Below are positions 8,986-17,462 of a stretch of DNA of 64,000 nt, piece by piece. The stretch is from positions 135,255 through 199,254 of the forward strand of contig CACZNH010000007.1 in the NCBI GenBank assembly GCA_902782465.1. Reading direction: 5' to 3'. The translations under genes and the position numbers were made by a program. The notes beneath the pieces are model-generated. The model was not told the origin of the DNA. It saw only the letters and a list, made by a program, of their open reading frames with translations, and searched no databases. Origin of the DNA: an uncultured Bacteroidales bacterium (GTDB lineage Bacteria; Bacteroidota; Bacteroidia; Bacteroidales; Muribaculaceae). How positions within the stretch are numbered: the first letter of the stretch is position 1; each line of letters begins with the position of its first letter.

Positions 8986-11193
8986 ATGTTACGGAATTTT
9001 CTATTGTTAATGGCAATTGGATTGCTGGCACTGACGGCTGCAGCAATTCCAGCTGACCCCACGCCTGTGAAGGTGACCCAACCCGATGGTTCGACGGTTA
9101 CCGTGCGCCTGCATGGTGACGAGTTTTTTCATTTGACGCAGACCCTCGACGGCTACACGCTGGTCAAGGACAATGCCGGTTACTATACCTACGCCCGCCA
9201 GGAGGCTGGCGGACGGCTGGTCTCCAGCGGCGTTGTAGCCCACGATGCGACACACCGCACAGGCGCTGAACTGGCAACACTGGCAGGTATCCCCAAGGGC
9301 CTCAACGACCGACCCGCAGCCCAGTCGGGCGCCCGTCGCCTGGCCAGCCGCAATGCTGCCATCAGGCGCGTGGGCAGTGACGGCATGATGGACTATGAGC
9401 GATTCCGCGGTCTCATCATCCTGATTAACTACACCGACAAGAAGTTCTCAATGCCCAACGCCAGCGAGTTCTATAACGATATGGTCAACACGCATGACTT
9501 CACCGGTTACACGATGAATGGCCGTCGCGTGAACATGACTGGCAGCGTGAGGGACTATTTCTATGACAACTCCAACCAGATCTTTGACCCGCACTTTGAC
9601 GTGGTGGGTCCCGTGGATGTGAACTACAAGTGTACCGACCCCAAGAGCACCAGCAACGCCGACGCCATTTTCCATGCTGCCCTAGAGGCTGCCGACTCGT
9701 TGGTCAACTACAGCGATTATGACACCGACGGTGACGGCTATGTCGATATGGTGTTCTTCCTGGTAGCCGGTCTGTCGGCCAACTATGGTGGCAACAACCA
9801 GGATTACCTGTGGCCCCACATGTATTATCTGTATCGTGCACCGATGCTCGATGGTGTGGAATTCGGCTTGTATGCCAGTTCTACCGAAATCGCCGGTTGG
9901 GAGCAGTCCAATTACCGCGACGTGAACGGCATCGGCACCTTCTGCCATGAGTTCGGACATGTGTTGGGTTTGCCCGACCTGTATGATACTGATTACGAAG
10001 GCAGTGGCGGTGAGAGCCGCAATCCTGGCGAGTGGTCGGTGATGGCTGGTGGCAGCGGTAACAACTTCGGGCGCAATCCTGTGGGATACAGCCTGTATGA
10101 GCGCTATGCCCTGGGCTTCACCCAGCCCACAGTCATCGACGAGGCGGGAGAATATTCTCTACAGCGCATTGACCAGAGCAATGCGGGCTTCAAGCTGAAC
10201 GCGAACAGGGACCGCGAATTCTTCCTGATTGAGAACCGCCAGAGCGGCAAGTGGGACCGTTATCTTCCTGGCCACGGAATGCTCGTTGTTCATGTCGACT
10301 CGACCAACCACCGCATTTGGGAATACAACGAGGTGAACTGCAATCCCAGCCACATGTGCTATGACCTGCTGCGTGCCAGCTACAAGGGCAGTGACAGCGG
10401 CAGCGACCCCTTCCCCGGCACTGCTGGAGTTACCTCCATCACCAATTTCACCAAGCCCAGTCTGATGTCATGGGATAAGAGCATGAGTGATTTTGTCATC
10501 TATGATATCGCCGAGAGAAACGGTGTCATCAGTTTCAATCTGCAACGTGATACCGCCATCAAAATCATCGTCGAGGACTTTGAGCTGCTGCAAGCCACCA
10601 ACGACCAGAACGTGAAGGGTGCTCAAGGTGTTTACAGCCAGTGGGACTTTACCAAGTGCTCTGTTGTAAGCCTCGAGGAAGGCAACAACGCCGTTGCGAT
10701 GAAGACTCCCAGCCAAGTGCTCACGTCCTATCCCTTAAGTATAATTCCTTATCTTGTCAAGTACACCATTGTCAATCCCACAACCAAGGATGCCAAGTTC
10801 CTTTTCTACTACTCGGTGGATAGGGGAGAAAAATGGACTACGCACGGTGATGGCGAGGTAGTGGTGAAAGCCGGTGAAGAGGCAACCGTATCCATCAGTC
10901 TGCCCACCGACAAACCCATTATGTTCCGCATCGCACAGACGGCAGGTCACAACAAGTCTACTTGTTACCTTGACAATATTCTGATGTATTATGACAGCTA
11001 TTGGCCCGAACCTGTCAGGGGAGACCTGAACGAGGACACCCAGGTCAATATCAGCGACCTGAACCAGATGATTGAGCAAATCCTGAGCGGCAGCTCTAAC
11101 CGCTACATGGAACGCCTCGCCGACTTGAACCAGGACGGTATCGTCAACATCGGTGATGTGAATATGCTCATTAGCATCATCATGCAGCAATAA
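8986..11193 (+). CDS. secreted M6-family metalloprotease with dockerin-like C-terminus
   Basis: At 735 residues, it is a paralogue of its two neighbours over its whole length. The signal peptide is at about residues 1-20 (LALTAAAIPA), followed by a propeptide with PDGSTVTVRLHGDEFFH. The catalytic zinc motif HEFGHVLGLPDLYD begins at His321 (Glu322, His325), and the conserved ENRQSGKWDRYLPGHGMLVV region lies at about 419-438. The C-terminal residues 679-735 are two dockerin-like repeats (GDLNEDTQVNISDLNQMI; ADLNQDGIVNIGDVNMLI). Probable extracellular protease; substrate unknown. Confidence 0.9.
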   Translation: MLRNFLLLMAIGLLALTAAAIPADPTPVKVTQPDGSTVTVRLHGDEFFHLTQTLDGYTLVKDNAGYYTYARQEAGGRLVSSGVVAHDATHRTGAELATLAGIPKGLNDRPAAQSGARRLASRNAAIRRVGSDGMMDYERFRGLIILINYTDKKFSMPNASEFYNDMVNTHDFTGYTMNGRRVNMTGSVRDYFYDNSNQIFDPHFDVVGPVDVNYKCTDPKSTSNADAIFHAALEAADSLVNYSDYDTDGDGYVDMVFFLVAGLSANYGGNNQDYLWPHMYYLYRAPMLDGVEFGLYASSTEIAGWEQSNYRDVNGIGTFCHEFGHVLGLPDLYDTDYEGSGGESRNPGEWSVMAGGSGNNFGRNPVGYSLYERYALGFTQPTVIDEAGEYSLQRIDQSNAGFKLNANRDREFFLIENRQSGKWDRYLPGHGMLVVHVDSTNHRIWEYNEVNCNPSHMCYDLLRASYKGSDSGSDPFPGTAGVTSITNFTKPSLMSWDKSMSDFVIYDIAERNGVISFNLQRDTAIKIIVEDFELLQATNDQNVKGAQGVYSQWDFTKCSVVSLEEGNNAVAMKTPSQVLTSYPLSIIPYLVKYTIVNPTTKDAKFLFYYSVDRGEKWTTHGDGEVVVKAGEEATVSISLPTDKPIMFRIAQTAGHNKSTCYLDNILMYYDSYWPEPVRGDLNEDTQVNISDLNQMIEQILSGSSNRYMERLADLNQDGIVNIGDVNMLISIIMQQ

Positions 11194-11200
11194 CGCTGCG

Positions 11201-11284
11201 TTTAGGCATTGGGCTTTAGGCGTTAGGTGGCATCCACTCACTAAAACCTAACACCTAAAGCCTAAAGCCTAAAGCCTAACGCCT
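11201..11284. repeat. intergenic heptad-repeat hairpin, core type A
   Basis: The left arm 11201-11227 (TTTAGGCATTGGGC words), the core GGTGGCATCCAC (11226-11237) and the longer right arm 11241-11284 (CCTAACA/CCTAAAG words) are of the same class as at 5271, 13560 and 18913. It lies between the second and third M6 protease genes. Confidence 0.9.
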
Positions 11285-11309
11285 ATTATTATTAACTATA
11301 AACTGATAA

Positions 11310-13562
11310 TTGGTTATGAAAAACTGTTTTGTACTCTTCGTTTTGGGATTGCTGTGCCTGAGCGCACGTGCCGTCCCTGCCGACCCGACTCCTGGCCAGA
11401 TCACCCAGCCCGACGGGTCCAAGCTCACCGTAGTGTTGCATGGTGACGAGTTCTTTAACTACCAGACCACCCTCGACGGATACACCGTGGTCAAGAATGA
11501 GGCAGGTTTTTACACCTATGCCCGCCTTGACGGCACCCGCATGGTGGCCAGCAATTATGTAGCCCATGACGAGGCCAATCGTACAGCTCTTGACTTTGCT
11601 GCTCTTGCCGGCCTGCCCAAGGGCCTGAAAAGCCCTGCCATGGTTCAGCGTGGCAAGCAGCTGTTGAACAAGCGCAATGCCTTGCTGCGCGGCGTGGGTC
11701 ATGGTGGCCACATGGATTATGACAAGTTCCGTGGCTTGATTATCCTCATCAACTACACCGACAGGAACTTTAACGATTACGTACCCTCCAACTACACGCC
11801 CGTTGACTTCTACGAGGCTATGGTCAACAGCCATGACTACCAGGGTTTCACACTTCCTTTCGGCACCAAGATTGACGCGATGGGCAGTGTTCGTGACTTC
11901 TATTATGATAACTCGTTCCATCAGTTTGACCCGCACTTCGATATCCTGGGCCCGGTGGATGTACCCTTTGCCTGCACCGATGCTCATCAGTTCAAGTGTG
12001 ACTCCATCTTCTTTGCCGCCCTTGAGGCCCTTGACGATGAGGTGGACTTCAGCCAGTATGACACCGATGAGGACGGTACTGCCGACATGGTGTTCTTCCT
12101 GGTTGCCGGTCACGGCTCGGATGTCACTGCCAACGACAGGAACTACCTGTGGCCCCACATGAACAACTTTGTGGAATCGCCCGTGCTTGATGGCGTGAAC
12201 TTCAGCCTCTATGCCTGCTCGACCAACATGACAGGCGAGGAGGATGAGTACCGCATCAATTATAATAATGTGGCAGGCATCGGCACCTTCTGCCATGAGT
12301 TCAGCCACGTGCTGGGTTTGCCTGACCTCTATGATACCGACAGCGAGGGCAGTGGTGGCATCAACCGCCAGCATCCCATGACCTGGTCCATCATGGCCAG
12401 CGGTTTCAGGAGCAATAACGGCCGCAATCCTGCGGGCTATAGCCTGTATGAGCGCTATGCATTGGGCTTTGCACAGCCCACCCTCATCGAGGGTGAGGGC
12501 ACCATCAGTGTGCCTGCCCTGGAAAAGAGCAACATGGGTTACCGCATGAACACCGCCAACGACGGCGAGTTCTTTCTCATCGAGAACCGCCAGCGCATCA
12601 AGTGGGACAAGAACCTGGCAGGCCCTGGCATGCTGATTTTCCGTGTGGACTCGACCAATGTCGATGTCTGGGAGAACAACCTTGTCAATGCTGACCCCAG
12701 CCACATGTACTATGAGTTGCTCCGCGCCAACTTCAGCGGGTTGAGCGACAGTTACAATGACCCCTTCCCCGGTGTTTCGGGTGTCACTTCCATCACCAAC
12801 ATCTCGCAGCCCAACCTGCGCACATGGGACGGCAAGATGAGCCCCTTTGCCTTTGTCAACATCACCGAGGCCGACAGCATCATCACCTTTGACGTGGTGA
12901 AGGACAATTCCAAGTTCTCCATCGAGGACTTTGAGAAGATGCCCGTGGGTGCTAGCCTCAACGAGCGGGGTGTTGCGGGTGTCTATGCCAATTGGGATTT
13001 CTATGGCTGTGCCGTTGTGGACACTGCCCAGGTGGGCGAGGGTCACGTTGTAGCCATGAAAAACGGTAGTTATTTCAACACCGTCGAGAACCTGAACAAG
13101 ATTCCTCTTGTTGTACGTTTCACCATCTACAATCCCACGAGCTCCGGCGTGATGATTACGCCGCAGTACTCCAAGGACAACGGCAAGCGCTGGCGTGGCA
13201 TGGATGCCTACCCCTATGATTACTATGTTGCCGCTGGTGCTACGGCTTCGGCTACCATTATCACGCTGCCCACCGACGTGCCCATCATGCTGCGCCTCAA
13301 GCAGACCCAGGGCAGCAGCTCGGAATATTGCTTCATCGACAATATTGAGGTGTGCTACGAGAACACTTGGACGCCCGAGTATATCAGGGGTGACGTCGAT
13401 GGTGACGGTAGCGTGGGCATCGGCGACGTAGTGGCCCTCATTGACTATCTGCTGAACGATGGCGCTATCAGTATCAATCTGCTGGCTGCCGATATGGATG
13501 GCGACGGCAACATCACGATTGGTGACGTGAGCGACCTTGACGATATGCTGCTGCAACTTTAG
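11310..13562 (+). CDS. secreted M6-family metalloprotease with dockerin-like C-terminus
   Basis: At 750 residues, it is the third tandem M6 paralogue. Some upstream codons remain open, but the signal peptide MKNCFVLFVLGLLCLSARA suggests that the ATG at 11316 is the true start, two codons inside the longest frame. The propeptide repeats the PDGSKLTVVLHGDEFF pattern. The zinc motif is HEFSHVLGLPDLYD from His329. Residues 694-750 are dockerin-like but diverged (GDVDGDGSVGIGDVVALI; ADMDGDGNITIGDVSDL), closer to the tail of the C10 protease than to the other two M6 proteins. The TAG stop is supplied by the first base pairs of a heptad repeat. Confidence 0.9.
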   Translation: MVMKNCFVLFVLGLLCLSARAVPADPTPGQITQPDGSKLTVVLHGDEFFNYQTTLDGYTVVKNEAGFYTYARLDGTRMVASNYVAHDEANRTALDFAALAGLPKGLKSPAMVQRGKQLLNKRNALLRGVGHGGHMDYDKFRGLIILINYTDRNFNDYVPSNYTPVDFYEAMVNSHDYQGFTLPFGTKIDAMGSVRDFYYDNSFHQFDPHFDILGPVDVPFACTDAHQFKCDSIFFAALEALDDEVDFSQYDTDEDGTADMVFFLVAGHGSDVTANDRNYLWPHMNNFVESPVLDGVNFSLYACSTNMTGEEDEYRINYNNVAGIGTFCHEFSHVLGLPDLYDTDSEGSGGINRQHPMTWSIMASGFRSNNGRNPAGYSLYERYALGFAQPTLIEGEGTISVPALEKSNMGYRMNTANDGEFFLIENRQRIKWDKNLAGPGMLIFRVDSTNVDVWENNLVNADPSHMYYELLRANFSGLSDSYNDPFPGVSGVTSITNISQPNLRTWDGKMSPFAFVNITEADSIITFDVVKDNSKFSIEDFEKMPVGASLNERGVAGVYANWDFYGCAVVDTAQVGEGHVVAMKNGSYFNTVENLNKIPLVVRFTIYNPTSSGVMITPQYSKDNGKRWRGMDAYPYDYYVAAGATASATIITLPTDVPIMLRLKQTQGSSSEYCFIDNIEVCYENTWTPEYIRGDVDGDGSVGIGDVVALIDYLLNDGAISINLLAADMDGDGNITIGDVSDLDDMLLQL

Positions 13563-13625
13563 GCTTTAGGCATTAGGCGTTAGGGGTTAAGTGGCATCCA
13601 CATCCCCTAAAACCGATGCCTACCG
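13560..13625. repeat. heptad-repeat element, core type A, decayed right arm
   Basis: The left arm TAGGCTTTAGGCATTAGGC begins inside the stop codon of the preceding gene. The core is the perfect palindrome GTGGCATCCAC (13591-13601). The right arm (CCCCTAAAACC...GCCTACC) is short and degenerate. The rest of the 426-bp gap up to 13988 holds two promoters and a hairpin, listed separately. Confidence 0.85.
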
Positions 13626-13665
13626 AAAACAGTTAACGTAAAATAACAATTTTTTGCATTAAAAA

Positions 13666-13697
13666 TTTGGCTGTTACTGTTTACGGCAGTACCTTTG
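13666..13697 (+). promoter_or_regulatory. Bacteroidetes promoter (TTTG-20 bp-TACCTTTG) far upstream of the C10 protease gene
   Basis: TTTG (13666-13669) and TACCTTTG (13690-13697) are separated by exactly 20 bp, a full match to the primary sigma consensus. The predicted start is near 13704. Only 30 bp later lies a terminator-like hairpin, so this promoter may make a short RNA or an attenuated leader. Confidence 0.75.
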
Positions 13698-13703
13698 CAC
13701 AAA

Positions 13704-13769
13704 AGTTGGAAATATTAATACTATTCATCCTAAATGGACACCGCGTTGTGAAACGGGGTGTTCATTTTG
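13704..13769 (+). ncRNA. possible short RNA or attenuated leader with terminator-like hairpin
   Basis: The hairpin pairs ATGGACACCGCGTT (13734-13747) with AACGGGGTGTTCAT (13752-13765), with 12 of 14 positions matching, and is followed by TTTTG. It lies 37 bp after the -7 box of a consensus promoter. The start at 13704 and end at 13769 are estimates. No reading frame of useful length occurs in it. It could be a free small RNA, an attenuator for the protease gene, or a terminator for upstream read-through. Confidence 0.4.
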
Positions 13770-13880
13770 TTTATAACCAGCATCTGGCGATTCACGCACT
13801 ATGATTGTCTTTACCGATTCATTGTTATCTGCTACTCAATTTGATAAAAGATGAATTTTTATAAAATTTCCTCCATTTTC

Positions 13881-13912
13881 TTTGGGTGGTATGTTCAAAA
13901 GAAGTAATTTTG
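13881..13912 (+). promoter_or_regulatory. Bacteroidetes promoter (TTTG-20 bp-TAATTTTG) of the C10 protease gene
   Basis: TTTG (13881-13884) and TAATTTTG (13905-13912) are separated by 20 bp, a full consensus match. The predicted start is near 13919, giving a leader of about 70 nt before the ATG at 13989. Confidence 0.8.
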
Positions 13913-13988
13913 TAGCCGTTAAGAAAAAGTCAATTAGGATATCTGCGATTATACGTTTTTATTATTACTGATATTTTCAATTTAGGTT

Positions 13989-15737
13989 ATGAAAAAATTT
14001 TTCGTATTCATGGCAGCGCTTGCGTTGATGACGCAGGGCGCTGATGCCAAGAGCATTACCGTTGACCAGGCCAAGGCTATCGCCAAGCAGCAGTTTGCCC
14101 AGACCGCTAAGTTCAACGCTTCGAATGCCAAGATGACCCTGAGCTACACCGCTATGAACATGAAGGGTGTGAACGACTACTACGTGTTCAACCGTGAAGG
14201 TGGCCAGGGTTTCGTTATTGTTGCTGGTGACGACCTGTCAACCCCCGTGCTGGGTTACAGCGAGAGCGGTTCGTTTGACATGAACACCGCCCCCGAGGTG
14301 ATCAAGGACATGCTCAAGGACTATCAGAACCAGATGAACTGGCTGCGCAGTCATCCCCAGCAGGCCCCCAAGCCTCGCTTTACCTATGACCTGCAGCCCT
14401 ACGGTGTATATCCCATCTGTGGTGAGGTACACTGGCACCAGTTCCCTCCCTACAACAACGATGTTCCCCGTTCATCCCATGCGCTGACCTCTAACGGTCG
14501 TTGCTATGTCGGTTGCGCCCCCGTGGCTTTTGCCACCATCATGAAGGGTCTCAGGTACCCCTCTAAGGGTTTCGGTCAGAACAGCTACAGCTTTATGCTG
14601 GATGGCCAGGAGGTAACCGTTTCGGCTAAGTTTAACGACTATACTTACAATTACTCTCAGATGAGGAACGGCTACGGCGAGAACGCTTACAACGCCCAGG
14701 CCGTTTCCGAGCTGATGTACGAGGTGGGTGTTGCTTTCAACACCAAGTACTCTGGCGAGAGCAGCGACGCACTCGTTAGGGACATTCTCAAGGGTATGAT
14801 TGCCTACTTTGACTACAACACCAATATCCAGTTCCTCCAGAAGGCCAACTACAGCTACAACGTGCAGGCTTGGTATGACATGATTTATACCGAGATTGAC
14901 GCCGGCCGTCCCGTTTACATGCTGGGTTACAGGACCATCGACAACAGCGGTAATTCTTGCCACATCGGTCACGCCTTCGTGCTCGACGGCTATGACAAGG
15001 ACGGTAAGGTTCACGTGAACTGGGGTTTCCAGCCCGAGGAATACAACACCTATTTTGACCTGAGCATTCTGTCGCCCCGTATGTACACCTCTGAGGGTTA
15101 TGCCCCCTACGATGTAGAGAAGTCGGGCTTCAATGCTGACCAGACTATGTTCATCGGCATCTGCCCTGACACCACTGGCCTGGGTGGTCCCGTTGTACAG
15201 AATGTTAACCTCGTTGCCGACGTGATGCCCGCCAATGACCTGCGCGCCACCATCGACGTTCAGGCTCTGAGCGGTCCCTGGAGCGGCTCGCTGCGTTATG
15301 GTATCGTATCCAAGAACTCAGATAATTCTTACACCACCGTTTACTCGACTACTGCCGATGTTGAAATCGAGGACGAAGGTATCGCAACGCTCGACCTGAG
15401 CGGCGCTTATCCCTATTACCTGTATGAGGGTCGCACCTACTACATCGTGGTATGGTCGCCTTACTTCGCAGGCAGCTATGAGTGGAACTGGTTCCTCAAC
15501 GAGCCCGTGCCCTTCACCGTAGGCGAGTGGGTAACTCCTCCCGATCCCCAGGTCGTAGTGGGTGACGTTGACAATGACGGTTACGTGACCATCGGTGACG
15601 TGACCGCCCTCATCGACTTGATGTTGAGAGAAGGTGATTATACCGAGGCTGCTGACATGGACGGCGATGGCAAGGTGAGCATCGGCGACGTGACTGCCCT
15701 CATCGACTTCCTGTTGAAAGACGAGGTAGAAGAGTAA
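13989..15737 (+). CDS. secreted C10-family (streptopain-like) cysteine protease with dockerin-like C-terminus
   Basis: This 582-residue exported papain-fold protease has a signal peptide at residues 1-20 (ending GADA). A pro-domain follows at about 21-130 with the Spi-type pattern FNREGGQGFVIVAGDD. The catalytic domain holds the nucleophile Cys176 in GRCYVGCAPVAFATIM and the histidine His328 in CHIGHAFVLDGYD, followed by VHVNWGF. A beta domain is at about 395-510. Residues 525-582 are two dockerin-like repeats (GDVDNDGYVTIGDVTALI; ADMDGDGKVSIGDVTALI). It has its own strong promoter and terminator, so it is a monocistronic neighbour of the M6 genes. Confidence 0.92.
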   Translation: MKKFFVFMAALALMTQGADAKSITVDQAKAIAKQQFAQTAKFNASNAKMTLSYTAMNMKGVNDYYVFNREGGQGFVIVAGDDLSTPVLGYSESGSFDMNTAPEVIKDMLKDYQNQMNWLRSHPQQAPKPRFTYDLQPYGVYPICGEVHWHQFPPYNNDVPRSSHALTSNGRCYVGCAPVAFATIMKGLRYPSKGFGQNSYSFMLDGQEVTVSAKFNDYTYNYSQMRNGYGENAYNAQAVSELMYEVGVAFNTKYSGESSDALVRDILKGMIAYFDYNTNIQFLQKANYSYNVQAWYDMIYTEIDAGRPVYMLGYRTIDNSGNSCHIGHAFVLDGYDKDGKVHVNWGFQPEEYNTYFDLSILSPRMYTSEGYAPYDVEKSGFNADQTMFIGICPDTTGLGGPVVQNVNLVADVMPANDLRATIDVQALSGPWSGSLRYGIVSKNSDNSYTTVYSTTADVEIEDEGIATLDLSGAYPYYLYEGRTYYIVVWSPYFAGSYEWNWFLNEPVPFTVGEWVTPPDPQVVVGDVDNDGYVTIGDVTALIDLMLREGDYTEAADMDGDGKVSIGDVTALIDFLLKDEVEE

Positions 15738-15780
15738 TATCATCTAGGGGTCTAGTATCCCATTAGTGAATTGAAAGGCC

Positions 15781-15814
15781 AGCGTGCCGGGAACACTATC
15801 GTTCTCGGCACGCT
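15781..15814 (+). terminator. intrinsic terminator after the C10 protease gene
   Basis: AGCGTGCCGGGAAC (15781-15794) pairs with GTTCTCGGCACGCT (15801-15814) around an ACTATC loop, with one mismatch, followed by TTCTAATAAAAATT. Confidence 0.8.
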
Positions 15815-15861
15815 TTCTAATAAAAATTGTCGATAGTGGTGCAAAGAATGGTTTTTTACAT

Positions 15862-15869
15862 TATCTTTG
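15862..15869 (+). promoter_or_regulatory. Bacteroidetes -7 element (TATCTTTG) of the polyferredoxin gene
   Basis: TATCTTTG matches TAnnTTTG; the -33 region is not clearly TTTG. It places the transcription start near 15876, which rules out an in-frame TTG at 15867 as the start and favours the ATG at 15906. Confidence 0.6.
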
Positions 15870-15905
15870 CATATTCAACAACTAATAACTAATTCTCACC
15901 TGTTT

Positions 15906-17390
15906 ATGTTACGCAAAATCCGCATAACGCTGGCCGCCATCATGATGCTCATGGTGACGCTGCTGTTTCTTGACGTGAGCGGTGTGCTGCACCACTATCT
16001 GGGTTGGACGGCACGCATCCAGTTCCTGCCTGCCCTGCTGGCACTCAACGTGGTCGTTGTGGTGGCTCTGGTGCTACTGACGCTCATCTTTGGGCGCATC
16101 TACTGCTCGGTCATCTGCCCGCTGGGCATTTTCCAGGACATCGTGTCGTGGATTCACGGCAAGAAGAAAAAGAACCGCTTCACCAGCAGCCCCGAGAAGC
16201 GCTGGCTGCGCTACGGCGTGCTGGTGCTGTTCATTGCTGTCCTCCTCGCCGGCATCCACTCGCTGGTAGCTCTGCTGGCCCCCTACAGCAGCTATGGCCG
16301 CATGGTTACAAACCTGTTGCTGCCCGTCTATCAATGGGGCAACAACCTGCTCGCCTCGATAGCCGAGCGCGTGGACAGCTATGCCTTCTACGGCGTTGAC
16401 GTGTGGATGAAGAGTCTGCCCACCTTCCTCATCGCCCTGGCGACGTTTGTCATCATCGCGGTGCTGGCATGGCGCGGCGGACGCACCTATTGCAATACCA
16501 TCTGCCCTGTGGGTACCTTCCTCTCGTTGATTGCCCGCTTCTCGTGGCTCAAGGTCTATTTTGATGCCGACAAGTGCAAGCAGTGCAGCCTGTGTACCAA
16601 GAATTGTAAGGCCTCGTGCATCGACTTCAAAACGCACCGTGTGGACTACTCGCGCTGCGTGACCTGTGGCAACTGCCTGGAGAAATGTAACTTCGGGGCA
16701 TTGCACTATGGCCACCCCAAGGCTGCCCCCCAGCCCGTGAATGAAGAGAAGACTGCCACCGACCAGGCCCGTCGCGCTTTCCTCGTGGGAACCGCTGTCG
16801 TGGGTGCCGACATAGCCCTTGCCCAAGCCGCCAAGAAGGTGGATGGCGGTCTTGCCATCATCGAAGACAAGAAACCCGCCAAGCGTACCACACCGTTGAC
16901 CCCTCCCGGCTCGGTCAGCGCCAAGCAGTTTGCCCAGCATTGCACCGCCTGCCAGCTGTGTGTCGCCAAGTGCCCCAACGGCGTGCTGCGTCCCTCGACC
17001 GACCCGCTGCGCCTGATGCAGCCCGAATTGAGCTTTGAGCGCGGTGCTTGCCGTCCCGAGTGCGTGGAGTGCTCCACGGTATGTCCCACGGGAGCCATCA
17101 AGCCCATCACCGTGGCCGAGAAGTCCTCGACGATGATAGGTCATGCCGTGTGGGTCAAGGATAACTGCTTAATCCTCAAGGACGGTGTGAACTGCGGCAA
17201 CTGTGCCCGCCATTGCCCCGCTGGAGCCATCATGATGGTGCCCAGCGACACCAACGACGAGAATTCGCCCATGGTGCCTGCCGTCAACACCGCCATGTGC
17301 ATCGGCTGCGGCACGTGCGAGTATGTATGTCCCGCAAGGCCCTTCAGTGCCATCTTTGTCGAGGGCCACGAGGTTCACAAGGAAATATAA
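15906..17390 (+). CDS. NapH/CcoG-like membrane polyferredoxin (4Fe-4S binding protein)
   Basis: This 494-residue inner-membrane electron-transfer protein starts at ATG 15906. The N-terminal 220 residues have about five membrane segments and two cysteine motifs typical of the NapH/NosR family (CSVICPLG and CNTICPVG). The soluble part carries at least five further cysteine clusters, among them CKQCSLCTKNC, CVTCGNCLEKC, CTACQLCVAKC, CGNCARHC and CIGCGTCEYVC. It probably passes electrons between the membrane pool and a soluble reductase. The ferredoxin-tailed aldo/keto reductase 72 bp downstream is a natural partner. The donor and acceptor are unknown. Confidence 0.85.
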   Translation: MLRKIRITLAAIMMLMVTLLFLDVSGVLHHYLGWTARIQFLPALLALNVVVVVALVLLTLIFGRIYCSVICPLGIFQDIVSWIHGKKKKNRFTSSPEKRWLRYGVLVLFIAVLLAGIHSLVALLAPYSSYGRMVTNLLLPVYQWGNNLLASIAERVDSYAFYGVDVWMKSLPTFLIALATFVIIAVLAWRGGRTYCNTICPVGTFLSLIARFSWLKVYFDADKCKQCSLCTKNCKASCIDFKTHRVDYSRCVTCGNCLEKCNFGALHYGHPKAAPQPVNEEKTATDQARRAFLVGTAVVGADIALAQAAKKVDGGLAIIEDKKPAKRTTPLTPPGSVSAKQFAQHCTACQLCVAKCPNGVLRPSTDPLRLMQPELSFERGACRPECVECSTVCPTGAIKPITVAEKSSTMIGHAVWVKDNCLILKDGVNCGNCARHCPAGAIMMVPSDTNDENSPMVPAVNTAMCIGCGTCEYVCPARPFSAIFVEGHEVHKEI

Positions 17391-17423
17391 AGCGCCGTAG
17401 GCGCTGTGTATGGTGTATGCAGT

Positions 17424-17458
17424 GCTGAAAACTGACAACTCACAACTGACAACTGAAG
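17424..17458. repeat. single heptad arm (AAAACTG/ACAACTG words) 5' of a start codon
   Basis: About five copies of a 7-nt word (GAAAACT, GACAACT, CACAACT) end 5 bp before the ATG at 17463. No pairing arm is present. The A-rich strand is the leader strand of the downstream gene. Confidence 0.75.
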
Positions 17459-17462
17459 AATT

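Noticed and set aside
11292-13556. A 754-codon open frame antisense to the third M6 protease gene
   Set aside because: It lies exactly opposite a gene with a signal peptide, zinc motif and dockerin-like tail. GC-rich codon use (many GAC, GGC, CAC codons) keeps the reverse frame open; the product is His/Val/Gly-rich without domains.
15867-15905. TTG start at 15867 for the polyferredoxin gene
   Set aside because: That TTG is part of the TATCTTTG promoter element, so it cannot be in the transcript; ATG 15906 also fits the membrane-protein N-terminus.
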